From Baylisascaris procyonis (taxonomy: Eukaryota; Nematoda; Chromadorea; Rhabditida; Ascarididae): a stretch of 64,000 nucleotides of DNA. The translations under genes were made by a program, and so were the position numbers. Within the stretch, counting starts at the first letter, position 1; every line of letters begins with the position of its first letter. Positions 1 to 12,347 of this stretch are shown here, piece after piece. Location of the stretch: NCBI GenBank assembly GCA_037389465.1, contig JAZARR010000250.1, forward strand, positions 5,138,001 through 5,202,000. The letters are read 5' to 3'. The notes below the pieces were generated by a model. The model had not been told where the DNA came from. It saw nothing but the letters and a program-made list of their open reading frames with translations, and searched no databases.

Positions 1-1155
1 GGAGTTGAACGTCTTCGATTACGTCAAGCTTTTATCATTCTTTATTCCCGATTTTGCACAGAATTGTGCACTCTAATCGGAGAATTTAGCCGCATCCAAT
101 AAAGCTTTTTAATTTTTCGGGGGTCTGACATTAATATTCCCTCCACTCCTCAAATTTTTTTTGTTCCCTGCTCACCTTGGGCCCTGAAAAATATCACAAA
201 ATATCATTTTGTGTAAGAAAGCAATCCAAATTTTACCGTAAGGCAGCTTGACCTGAGCAAATTTTACACTTCGGCCATTATGAACGCGCATCCGTGAAAA
301 TAGTTAAAGCAAGAATACCTTCTTCCTAGCCGGAGGAAACGTTCGATTTCGTGTGGGTGGTGGACGATTAAATGTGCATTTTTCATTTGGAATATTTCCA
401 TCTCGTTCATTTGAACCTGAGCAACCATGTACTGAGTTATCTTGAATGTCTCCATATAATGACCTTAAAAAATCCTTCAACACAATAGCAGAAATCACTC
501 AGTATATATTCAACATACCGATAAAGATGCAATAACAGCTGCAAAAAATCTTTCAATAACAATTAAGTTCGTAAAACAAATTATAGAAAATAACGGAAAG
601 CAATCCTGTTAAATTCGATATAAAAGTGCATTTTTCGAAGAGGTGGGGGACGAAGGGGCAGGAAGGAGAAGGGATGTGGATGAGGGAGGAGAGGCTTATA
701 GACGGGGAAGAAAGGTGTCTTTTAACTGCATGTGTAAACTCATTCCTAAAAAGCATGACCAGTCCGAGACCACAATAACTTCCACAGAGTGAAAAGAAAG
801 GCGGAAAAAACCCTCCAAAGACCTATTAATCCATCTTTAAGATATAGTATTCGCCATCTGTTTCCTACTTTTAAAATGAAAGATGAAAAAAACCAAATTG
901 ATAATGCGTTTATTAGCTTGATAAGGCATTTTCTTTTGGCTCTTACCAAGCATACTATCAAATATATACACTTGGCACTAAGATATGCCTTAGAGGAATC
1001 AATTTCATCTTAGTTCATCGTTAATAATTGGTTTAATCAACCCATACAAATCAAGTCTCACAACAATCAAATAATAAGGCTCCTCTTTTTCCACGTTTTC
1101 CTTTACGTCTAAGAGGAATTCTGCGATGCAGAGATACCACCTAGGCAACCATCAG
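1..1155. other. No gene recognised
   Basis: Open frames here are short, overlap on both strands and show no family motif or convincing splice pair. The sequence is AT-rich with a purine-rich patch near 640-700. I see nothing I can name. Confidence 0.5.
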
Positions 1156-1228
1156 TATCGTCAATGCATCTCTTTACATACTATGTATGTTTCTTTATTT
1201 CTCAATAAAGCCACTCGTTCGTTCGTTT
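1156..1228 (+). mobile_element. 3' end of a non-LTR retroposon (tail only)
   Basis: About 55 bases up to the AATAAA-containing segment match, in reverse complement, the stretch at 39136-39203 that lies at the 3' end of the reverse-transcriptase element on the minus strand. Both end in a polyadenylation-like AATAAAG followed by a short TTCG tandem tail. Only the 3' untranslated end is present here; no reverse-transcriptase coding is visible upstream, so this is a severely 5'-truncated plus-strand copy. The tail repeat in place of poly(A) is a property of this family in the window. Confidence 0.75.
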
Positions 1229-1878
1229 AAAATGTACATTGCACATGCACTTTCAAGATGCCCTATATTGCGCGCATTTCTAAGATGCGCTATTTAACGC
1301 AAATTAACAAATCTCTTTATAAATGATGCAATAGAAAAACAAGTAGAAAAGCGCATTAGAGGAGGTGACGTGATGTGCATCTTGCAACTCCGCGCAATAG
1401 TGCAACCAGCTTCATGAGTTATTAAAAAGTAATAAAACGCGCGCAATGAAACATTTTTTAAGCTGATCCTACCGCTTTTTCAGCCCTTCGATTAAGAAAT
1501 GACTTCTTTGCCCCCCGGTCTATTTTCAAATGACAACTTGGCTGGTTCCAAAATGCAAACAAGCCTTACAGACACTCTTGATTACTATTTACCTGTTGAT
1601 GAAACAATCTAAATGATGAGCTCATGATGTATATATACTATTAAATTGCGTATTTTCACTCTCAGTAGATCTCAAGTGGAAATCCCCCAGCAAACAGGCA
1701 AATGTGCGCATGTACATACACGAAGGCATGACATTGCCACAATGCACTAGGCAAATGCAAATTTCTAAAATTGCATCAAAAAGAGTGGAAGAACGTCTAA
1801 AGATTATCTTTGATTATAAAAAATCTGATCAATTTCCTTTCCTTTATGTGTCTATAAAACAAGTTATAGAGCATCAAT
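1229..1878. other. No gene recognised; flank of the zinc-finger gene
   Basis: AT-rich sequence downstream of the minus-strand zinc-finger gene. It could hold 3' untranslated sequence or a further exon, but I see no clear splice acceptor or coding segment on the minus strand. Confidence 0.4.
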
Positions 1879-4800
1879 TCATGCAAATAAAGGATTGTCC
1901 AACATGTAACTGTCTTTTTTGCGTTGATGGAAAGGGAGAAATGAGAGGAAACGCCTTAAAAAGACGACCAGCATTCTATCAAGACGACCAAAAACTAACC
2001 ATTCAAAAGGATGAGCTTCGAAACGCTCATAAGGATTATGTGCATAGCCAGAGCGAGCGGATAAACTTGAGGTCACGATGCCCTCCCACATAAGAGGCCG
2101 CCGTATATCCGACGTCGCCAGACTATGCACTGCATCAGATGAAGTCAGATTTTGTCGTGGAATATTGCTGAAGTTCACTGCAACTCGCGACTGCTGCGTT
2201 AGTTGGCGTTGCGGTTCATCCAAGGGCAGTAGCACTTTGCGCTTATGGCATTCCTGTTGTGTAGGAGCTCGATTCATGGTGCTCTGAGATGGATGTGGTT
2301 TTGCTACCCCTTGGAGAGCAGATGTAACGACTGCTTGAGGATGATGCGATGGCCCGGTAGCAGTCGCCGTTGTAGACGACGATGGCATCTGGTGCTGAGG
2401 GGACGCTTGAGGTGGAATCATTTTGGACAATGGGGAGCCTGAAACCCGCGCAGAATCATCGGCTGGGTTCGGCGATGACGCATTATCTGAGCGCCCTCTG
2501 TTGCGCATCGCTTCTGCATAGCGTCGAGAATCTGAGTCGTCCGATGAAGATGAGCTACTCTCGTTTCGTTTCCGTGATTCGCAACGTGGTCCGTCCTGTT
2601 CAATACCGACAGTGGCCCTTGTAACCGATGCACCATTTCGCACAGTGGCCGATGTGCTTCCTGTGACCGGCTGCACCGGTGAGACAAGGGCTGTTGAATC
2701 ACTGTCTGGCGCAGTTCTCGTATCACCGTCACTTGCAGATGCGGGTATGAGTGGAGCCGAAGGCCCTGGCCTCAGATCGTCGTCATTATTTACAGGTGCA
2801 GGCACGAGCGGATTCGAGGTCCGTGACCGCAAATCTATGGGGAAACACCGCAGCACCTAAAATTACTCCAATAACGCTGCCCCGAGGAAGTTCAGTGGCA
2901 CACTGTGAATTATAACATGTTAACAGTACCAGGAATAACGATAATCATCTCAGAGAAAACAGCACAAGTAAAGAGGCAAAAACGTAAAACACAAACCGCT
3001 ATGACATTACAGAAAAGCCTCTCGCTAATAGCAGAAACAGATAGCGGACATGTGGTATTTTTGATATTCTTTCCGCAATGAAACTCTTTTCCATTTCCAC
3101 AGCCGTCCAAAACCATAATCATGTTCTAATAGATTTGTAAGGTCAGGAAGGCTCATTTTATAAAGTTTTAGCTGAAGCTTAAGAACAATGAACTTAATCC
3201 GAGCAAACCGTTTGCCCTCGCTTTCGGTACATGGCTGTGAGGATGTAAAACTTTGGATCGATGCAAACGTTCATGCTCATTCAACTTTTCTCAACAAGTG
3301 TTTATCGAGTGCAAGTTCCAGCTTTCTCGCAAATAAACACTCGGCAAAGGGTGAACATATTTGGATGTTGGATTATTTTGCAAACAGAGAGTCAGTAGTG
3401 CTGCTTTTAATTCATGATTTCAGAGTACTAAAATCTATAAACAATCATTTTTGCAAATTGAAAAAAAGATGCCGAATAAAATCGCCTTCTTTCTTCCATC
3501 AGCCAATATCAAGATGATAAGCGCAGAATGAAATTTTTAAGAAATATGTAGTAGGTGTTCCAGTCAAAGTGCCAAATTGAAAAGCGAATAAAATTTACAT
3601 TTGAAAATCGGTAATTTGCTACAAGAGTGCTGGAGTCTCAAACGTCCCCTCACATACCCGTATAAACAATGATGGATTTCTGATCGATGCTCGAAGTTTT
3701 AAATTTTTACGCAGCCTGCTGGCAAAGAAAATCGCCTTCATCCCGATAATCAATAAAAGGTTGCCAGAAAGCTTATTCACAAAGTTTTAATCTGAACTAC
3801 TGACTCTCGTTCCCGGCACCTAAAAAATTTAATACTGCGCTTCAATTCTGATACATGATGGCAGCTTGTTTACATCTTACATATGAACCACTTCCACTCA
3901 CAAATTACTGTATCTTCAAGGGAGTGACTATTCGATGAGCATTGTGGCAGCAAACTGATTTAGTTCCGATCAACTTGAGATGGCTCTTTAAAATGGTTCT
4001 TCGATCGCTAATAATTATTACATTCGTAAGATCACTTTTTGCATAAAATAAACGAAATTCTGCAAATATGCAGATATCGAATACAGATATGTAAATATAA
4101 CCTCTGCTGCCAATGCGGCGTCGAATTTTTTCTTTGCGCAAAGAAACACTCGAAATACATCGGCATTCGATTCACTTGAAATTGCCATTTTGTGATCGTT
4201 CTGCATAATAAATGAATACTTGAGATTTTCTTGCAAAAGCTAATATTTCAAAGAAACATGCTAGGTAATTGATGCGAAAAATTCTTTGCCAAATTATTCT
4301 ACCGAAGTTGATTCACTCGAAGAATTTTTTTAAGAGATTAACATTTAACTTAAAATTCAAATCACTGTATACGCTTCACTTCAGAATAACAACGGTCTAA
4401 AATCAAAATTCAGGTGGTTAATTAATGCCAAAACTTTCGGTTTTTATTGTGCTTAAATAGAAACATGAAGATTCTGCCCATTTGATCATCAGCTGTGCAT
4501 ATTACTATTATTTTACCATAGCTTTCGCTTAGCAAATCAGTATTCATAATAAATATTTTTATAGCTCACAAACGAAAAATAACACAAGAATATTTGTAAT
4601 AAAAAACATCGATCAATTAATGCCTTTATTAAAATAAATAGAAAAATTTAATTGCTCACCGCTCACTTATTCTAGAGATTAACAACCATACACCCCAACT
4701 ACGATGTTCAAAATAATTTATTCACCACTTCTTCCGTAACACACTCTTCTCTTCGAACCATAGTACTGGTCATTGCAATCTCGTCGAATTTCCCTCTTCA

Positions 4801-7800
4801 CCTCACTCCATCCCAAAGTTATCAATCAAAGTTTGATGGGCTGTCTTAAAAAACAAGATAACGCTATAACATACCTGAATGTGAACCTTGAGAGCGGCAG
4901 GTGATTGCTCTTGCACGTTACATCCATGAATAACGCATTTCAACATACGTTGCATATGATATCGTATTGCATGGTATTTACGCCCACTCTCCGATTTATA
5001 TTCTCGACCACATTCATTACACTGAAAACTTGTAGCGGTTATCAATCATTTAGAGTTGGTGAAAACAATCGATGTTTCACAATCGTGCAATATACATCAA
5101 GTTAGTACTTGAAGGATAGCCTGGAATGAGGTAATGCAAACCGATGACTCTTATCACAAAGATGATAAATGATAACAGGGAAGATGACCCTGAACGTCAA
5201 TACAACATAAACGACTATTAGCCAATGTCATCAAAACAGTTCAAAAGACATTTGCGCTATGAACTTGAATTGTAAATTCCGATGATAATCTTATTCATTA
5301 TCCCGTAAAAAAATTAAGGCGTGGTGAGATTTGCGCATTTCTGAGCAGCAAATCATCCACTTTGCTGATGGCACCGAAAATTATTCAATTTTAGAGAAAC
5401 TCTTCTCACGGAAACATACTAGTGAAGCTCGAAAGTGATAAATGTACTTAGAGAAATCTTCCTACTCCATAACCTCGATATCAGCATCTAATTTGCAGAA
5501 CTCTACTTCGGGGACTATGCCTTAATGTGACACATCAAATGGCTTCAACTTCGATAAGCCTCACTAATACAGACCGTCACTATAGTAATTACTATTAGAT
5601 AGTAATGTCTTTTACTATTAGATATCAAACAAGTATTTGATAATAAAAATGACATAAATGAAAGTCTAATGACCACGATGAATGGCGAAACGTACTTGTA
5701 TATCGCTGTAAACGAGACATCCAGGGAAGCAAGTTCGAATTTCACTTGCCAAAATTTCATCAAAGTCTTTGTCGGCTACATCGCTGTGATGATTCTTAGT
5801 GACATGTCGTCTGCGATGTGCATAATCACTGGCGACCGCCTGAAATCGATCCCTCAAGAAAGCGTTGAAAGGTCTTTCCATCCACTTACCATCTATCTCC
5901 CAATTAAAAGCACCGAAATAAGGGAAGCCCATTCAAACGCTCGATCAGCAATAAAATCACATACGCATATTTGTTACTTTCTGTATTATAACCTCTGTGG
6001 ATGATATTACTTATGCGAAATGCTGAACGCATAAAGCATACATTTGAAAATGTTACTGGTTCAGTGACACAATACTGTGGACACCATCAACACAAACATA
6101 TATGAGCCTGAGCTGAGGACAGATCCACTGGCCTCAACCTGAAGCCTTAACATCCACTATATAACAAAAAATCGATACTCAATGACAACTCCGTTATCTT
6201 TCAAACACATTCCCAGGGTTACAACGACTCGATTTTACAACAGGAATCACTTCTTCTTTTGCCTTCGAAAATGCTCAACATTTCGTATGAATTCCTATTC
6301 AAAAGGAAACTTTCCAATCACCACAAAATTTAAGCAAAAATCTAGAACAATTTAAACATAAAGCATAGGGACTATATGCACTTAGAAAAATAAAGTGTAT
6401 AGAAACCCCAATTCCCATTCCTATACGGGCAAATAAATAAGCTATAAATTTCGATATTCGTTGACGTTTGATATAAAGATTTGCTTCCAAAGAAAAAACC
6501 AATATTTGAGTTTGGCAAGCCAAAATATAAAGAACCCTCAACTTTGATATTGGGGATTAAAACAAAGAATTTATATTTACATAAAAAATTTTCGACAAGT
6601 GAATCAGCTCAAATAAATTACAAAAAAGCTCGATAAACTGGATATGAACTGCCACATGTATCGCCATTAATCAATATTTGTAAGAAAGTACACCTTAAGA
6701 TCATATCCTCATCAATTCCACACATATGGAAGAAACAGTAGTTTCAAACGAAACCTTACCTTGCCACATTTCCGACATGAAACTTTCTTGGGGTTATCCG
6801 TCTTTAAACCTGCATCGATTAGTGCACGCTAAAACAGAATTGATGATAGTGTTTTATGAACGAAAGCAATCTTCACTAGTGATAACAAAAAATGAATTTA
6901 AGTATTGTTGTTGTTTGAAAAACGCTGCCGAATAATATGTGATATTTTGGACAAGTATTCTTTAACATAAACAACTTTAGAATTCAGGAAGAAAACAGAT
7001 CCACGAAAGATCGTTCACGGAGTAAAAAGAACGGCGTCAATTAGGGAATGAAACTGCACCCTGTCTTGAGTCTCTCAATGACGTAGGATGTTATTTTCTC
7101 TCCCTCTCGCCGTATTAGAGCTCTCCTATCCGCAGCAAGAATTCCTCTCGCAATAACGCGCCATCTACTGCCTCCTTTTCTATTTTTTGGTATAACGGAC
7201 GACGACACTTCGCCACAAAATTTTAAATAATACCCAAAAAAGCGAAAACATAAAATATGACACAATAAAAAATAAGACAGCACCGCATATGTAAGAAGTT
7301 GCCTGAAGCTAGCATTCTAATATCAACCAAGCTAATTAAGCCTGAATGGCAATGCAGCGAATCTCTGTGCTATAAACGAAATGCGATTTGAAACACAATA
7401 ACAAAAACGCACTCAAACGATCATCCGTCCGACTTCCATATCTAATAGGCCATCAGCAAGATTAGTGAGATCTCTTAGTTTAAATACAGACAACTGAAGG
7501 GTAGATACTATTCAGACGTGGTGTATAATCGATGACCATAACCGTTGAGCCGGACAACAACTATAATGAGCAAATTTATTTGCAGCTTAAACTACTGGCC
7601 TAGAAAGAAAAAGCAACTAAACTGGCTTAGCCTTTTTAAACCAAGAAACCGCGATAATTTCCTCCCGATATGATGCTCAGCAAATGAAACACGTCTTGAA
7701 GGGATTACCCTCCATATAGATAGGAAACTATGGTGACGTGTAGTCACACCTCTACTTTTTGGGATCTTCAGGGCATTTCAGAAATTAAGTTTAAAATGAT

Positions 7801-10219
7801 CGTTTTTGTTAGCAGAAAGTTATACAACGAAAATAAAATCTTTCTTGAACTCTTTAGCCTGAAGACCTAATATCACAATTTGAACACTGGAAAAAATTTT
7901 CTCTTGTGGCATCAAAAGAAATCGTCAAGTAGATCATTGAGGTCAAGAAACATCCTTCTTCCCATACACAGTAGCGCAATATGTCGACACATTCAGCATG
8001 CAGGGGCATCTACTTATCAATTATAACGGCGTCTATTAAGCTCTCAATATCGATTTACATAATTTGAAACGTTCAACAGGGTTTCCTTTGGTCGCTTCCA
8101 TTCTGCTTCTGAAACCAAGACACATGCTTTATGTTGCTTTCGTTAATTAGTGAAAGGAGAGGAATTACGTTTAGCCATGTCCCTTTTCCTTTCTCTTCAT
8201 CTCCCTAATCAGCCAAGTCCTAACCTAAAATTCCCCCCCCCCCCAAAAAAAACCTCACCTCAGAAGCGCTCTCATTTCCGCACGCAACGTCGATGTGTTG
8301 CGACTCAGAAGCCTGCTCTGCTGGAATCTGGCGTTCGGTAGACGACGGTCGCCTCCTCTTATTTTTCCTGGATGCCGAACAAGTCTCGTCTACTCTAGTC
8401 GAATCGGCGAACTCTGTGACCATGCCACCCATCGCGGACTCTGAATTCTTTCTGGCACTGCTTCCCATTGTCTGTACGAGAGGGGTTCTGTCAGTTATGT
8501 CGGGCGTCATTTCCCTGCTATCGTGCAGACGACATCCTTGTTCCTTATCGGATACCTTCGTACCGCCATCATGCTCCTTCTCTCTCCCTTGCACTACCTG
8601 CTTAGCCGCTGTAACATTCACTTCAACTACGTCACCCGATCCACCTTCCGCTCTCGAATTTCTTGCCTGTTCAACACTGCAAGAGCATCACTGCATCATC
8701 AACACAAATAGTGTGAGAAGAGGTCACACTTTGAGCCACAAAATACGAAGATTAAATGCCAATATATTTCTTTAATTGTGCTCGAGACTAAACTGAAAAT
8801 AAAAACAAAAGGTCATACTCACTCAGTGAAAGTAGAAAGTAATTGAAAAAGGAACCCAAAAAATACTGGTAGGGTTAGCTTAAAAGTCTATTGAGCACTA
8901 CTAATAATATCGGTCCTATAAACAATTTTGTTCAATAGTTTGAACCTTCAGAGCTTTAAATCAATAACCTATGCTCGTTAGTGCGATCAGCTTATTCGAT
9001 TAGGTTGATCTAAAACTCAAACAATTCGTTCCATTTGAAATTAAACTTACTTCAGGCCTCATTTTCTTTCACTGAGCTATTCTGCAAGCATAATTAAGTT
9101 AAACCTTTTGTTTAATTCGCTTTTATTTCAACTCAATTCAAAAATAAAAATGACCGTGCAAACAAACCCACATTCGTGATCTGTTGAAGGAATCGTTTCG
9201 CATAGCAGTCAAAACTGGCTCAATTCCAAAATCAGCAGCATGCAAGCAATCCATATAGACCTTCGATGAAAGCATTTCCAAGTATTCGTTCTCACATGAC
9301 TAAACACATTTATATTAGTTTGTAAATAACTATATGTTGCTCTAACTTTTCCAGCCAACTTCTCCCTTCATCACTCATCGATCACAGTCAACGACGATAA
9401 GCAAGTCGGTAGTAACCATTGCTGACCACAACACAACGTGAGCTGAAGAAATAAATTGACCTCTACGGAAACGAAATGGCGCAAACGTGAATTAATGTGA
9501 GAGGACATATAATTAGGTAAACAACTTAAAAAAGCAAATCAATGTGAATCAGTATTGTCGAAAACTCACCACCATTCGATGTCCACTCTTCCAATTGTGC
9601 ACCATTGATGCGTCCTCCGTAGAGCATCGATATGCGCACCCTTGACACCTATACTTCTTATATTGTAAATGCTCTTGAATATGACGTAGGGAACAATTGC
9701 CTGAACGGCGCATCTGTCCTTCACATAAAAGGCATCGTGATCTGGAAAGAAGCTACACATAAAAGACATCAAAATTAACAACTTTTGTGAATACGTCTGG
9801 CCCTATAAGTCGAAATGCCTGCAATGAAACCATTGCAAATGACAGCCTTAATTGAACCTGAAAGTGATTGAAATATTTCACGTATAGTACATCTTTCAAT
9901 TCGATCTTCACATCACATAATATCAAAATCGATATTATTTTCAGATGAGTGCAATATACCCGATAAGACACAGACACTCACATTTGTTATAGAAACATAT
10001 TATCGCAAATTTTGCTAATCACACAAAAATTTGTAACTCAAATGAAAATATATTGCCTTGGAGCAGTGAAATCGAGGGAATTAATAACTACACGTCAGAT
10101 CAAATGAATAAACGACTTGACATATAAAGTGCAATTAAATAAACAGGACTTCCATAAAGCAAACAAAGTGAACATGAAGCAACTTACTTTTTTGCAAATC
10201 TTCCACCAGTCGACGCCAT
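1879..10219 (-). CDS. C2H2 zinc-finger protein, nine exons
   Basis: Probable nuclear DNA-binding protein of about 728 residues. Exons, 5' to 3' on the minus strand: 10188-10219 (start MASTGGRFAK), 9570-9741, 9172-9299, 8259-8676, 6760-6828, 5696-5839, 4875-5021, 4102-4200, 1879-2856. All joins keep phase and have GT/AG ends. Fingers: CLLC...HIQEH and CQGC...HNWKSGH in exon 2; CRKC (exon 5) completed by HVTKNH (exon 6); CNECG...HAIRYH in exon 7; CVIHGC (exon 7) completed by HIQNDH (exon 8). A CFPGC at the end of exon 6 looks like a finger whose histidines are missing. Exon 4 is disordered with a KNKRRR basic patch. Exon 9 is Ser/Pro/Thr-rich with a serine run and little AT bias. Its last 60 or so codons are less convincing, so the 3' end may be an unrecognised donor near 2070. 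I cannot assign an ortholog. Confidence 0.8.
8233..8252. repeat. C12/A8 homopolymer block beside a splice donor
   Basis: Twelve C followed by eight A on the plus strand lie six bases from the GTGAGG donor of zinc-finger exon 4, on its intron side. The block is likely to be length-polymorphic and error-prone in assemblies. Confidence 0.9.
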
Positions 10220-12347
10220 CGCACCGTTCGATCGCCGAAATGAAATACGCTCGGCAATTAGACTGGAAGTGAAGTAGAAAAAAGAAAAAATATTGCAGAT
10301 AAATCCAAACGAACGGTAGTTTGCTCGAATATTTTTGAATAGTTAGCTACGAATTCTAATTAAGTGGGCGGCGATACCCTTTATTACGTCGGTTGGAAAT
10401 ATTTTCATTGCTTTTCGCTCTCAAATTCGGCCGCAAACAAACTATACTTTTATTAAATATCGAGAAGGCTGCATTTTATTGAGCATCATACCATCATTCC
10501 ACTGAAATCCTTCTATGCCGTCCACAAAACCGATCGAATTTTAGATCTGTTTAACCAAATATGGTTCATCATCACCGAGATATTCTTCAGCTGAAAGGAA
10601 CTGCTCCACTCTTATCAGCTCCTCACTTACAATACTCCATATGAAAGCAAAAATATTTTATCAGCGATGTTAACATACGAGAATCACTCTTAACTCATTC
10701 ACGTGCGGTCTTCATATTGCGTTGAGGACATCCCCTCTAACCTCGGACAACGTTGATGCACCCTTCTGGCCGCAGAATTTTAACTGTACATGTGGGATGG
10801 ATACGAAAAGCGAATTCCCTTTCGTATCGGAAAACAACGAACAGCACGTTTGCAATAAAGGTACCACAATTCCCTAATACGAGCACTTTGAATGATTCTG
10901 TATGGCGAGAATCATACGTCAAAGAAGCGCACTTGTCTTCCTGGTGAGCCTTAGCATTTCAAATATATCGTAGCTTTACATTCGCTGTAGGATTCAAATG
11001 AGCAAAACGTTGCACGTTAACATTATCTTTTGGAATGTTTCTTTACTACTTTTTGTATCTTTGACGATACGGATGCAGGTTATCGCCGATCGAGAAAGCA
11101 TACGAAGTGTCAAAAATGTGTTCCACTCAGCGTGAACATGAACATAGTCATCCAAAGTCGCGAATCTCTCATCGTTCGAATCCAAAGCTCTCGAAGCAAC
11201 TATCCTTATTTCTTAGTGATTACTTGTACTTGAGATTCATACGAACGATCAGTTTTGTCTGAATCTCGAACGAATCGCTCTCTAAGAATCCTTAATTTGT
11301 CTCCTCGGCGAACAATAGTGCAAATACGGCCTAAATGAAAGAGAACCATGACACAATTGTAGTTTGTGTTTTAATGCCCAGAAAATCATCAGCACACCAT
11401 TTTAGAACGGGATTAGATGACAATATGAAGAGAATTCAACTGCACGCATGTTGCCAGTTAGGACTGCTTATTTGTATGCTGCAAATACATTGAGTTATTT
11501 GAAAATGTACTCACCTATAGAATGAAATCCCTCATTCTTAAAAGACCTGAATGCCGCTATTCCTCGCCCTCTTCTTCGGTGATGCGATGTGAATCCGACA
11601 GCAGCACAGTTATCATAAACGAAACTGTTTTTGCTTTGTATTTTACAGCGATGGAATAATGGTACTATGGATTTATTACTGCAACCAGTACAACTTATTA
11701 TTCATCGTAATGTTAACAGCGATATTCCTTACTATTACTGCCACTAGCAGCTGCTATTAAATATAGAAGTATCTGATGCTGCTACTTGTTGTAATTACCA
11801 CTATATTTAGAGCAAATTATATTACTTTCAATATTATTTAATGCAATCGATGCTGCTTACTAAAATTATTTCACATAGTACTTCCTGCTGATACTATTAG
11901 TGCTTGCTCAACTACTATTAGTGCTGTTAAGTTCAGTAACAAATATTGTCAGATGCTACATTTGATATTGCTAGTAATAATACTTATCTTATTTTATCTT
12001 GTTTTCTTCAATCAGAATGTTTTAACAAATTTATCTAAAACGCATTTCTATAAAAGTATAGATTTCACGTAATTTTTTATTTATTTTTCAATTTATGCCT
12101 GGAATGCAATTACAGCTAGTTTTTTTTTTAGTATTCAGTTTTGTTACTGCAGTTAATAGTTTTTAGTTATTAGTTAAGTAATAACTTCAACCAATACCTT
12201 TAATCATGCAATTTCAACCACTACCTTTAATTTCATTTCAAGTCAAACAGGTGACTGATTGATCAGATAAGGGTACCGCCTCTCCAGCAAACATCATGTA
12301 ACATATGGTATGGTGCATTGTGAACGCCTGTTGTCTCGTATATTGAT
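10220..12347. promoter_or_regulatory. Divergent intergenic region between zinc-finger and semaphorin genes
   Basis: The two neighbouring genes start at its edges and face away, so it should hold both promoters. No core promoter element can be picked with confidence. From about 11640 to 11960 it is rich in loose trinucleotide-like runs (ACT, ATT, GCT). Open frames inside are short and unsupported. Confidence 0.5.

Noticed and set aside
1704..2093. 129-codon plus-strand open frame
   Set aside because: It overlaps the antisense zinc-finger last exon, has no domain, and its cysteines do not form a known motif; probably a shadow.
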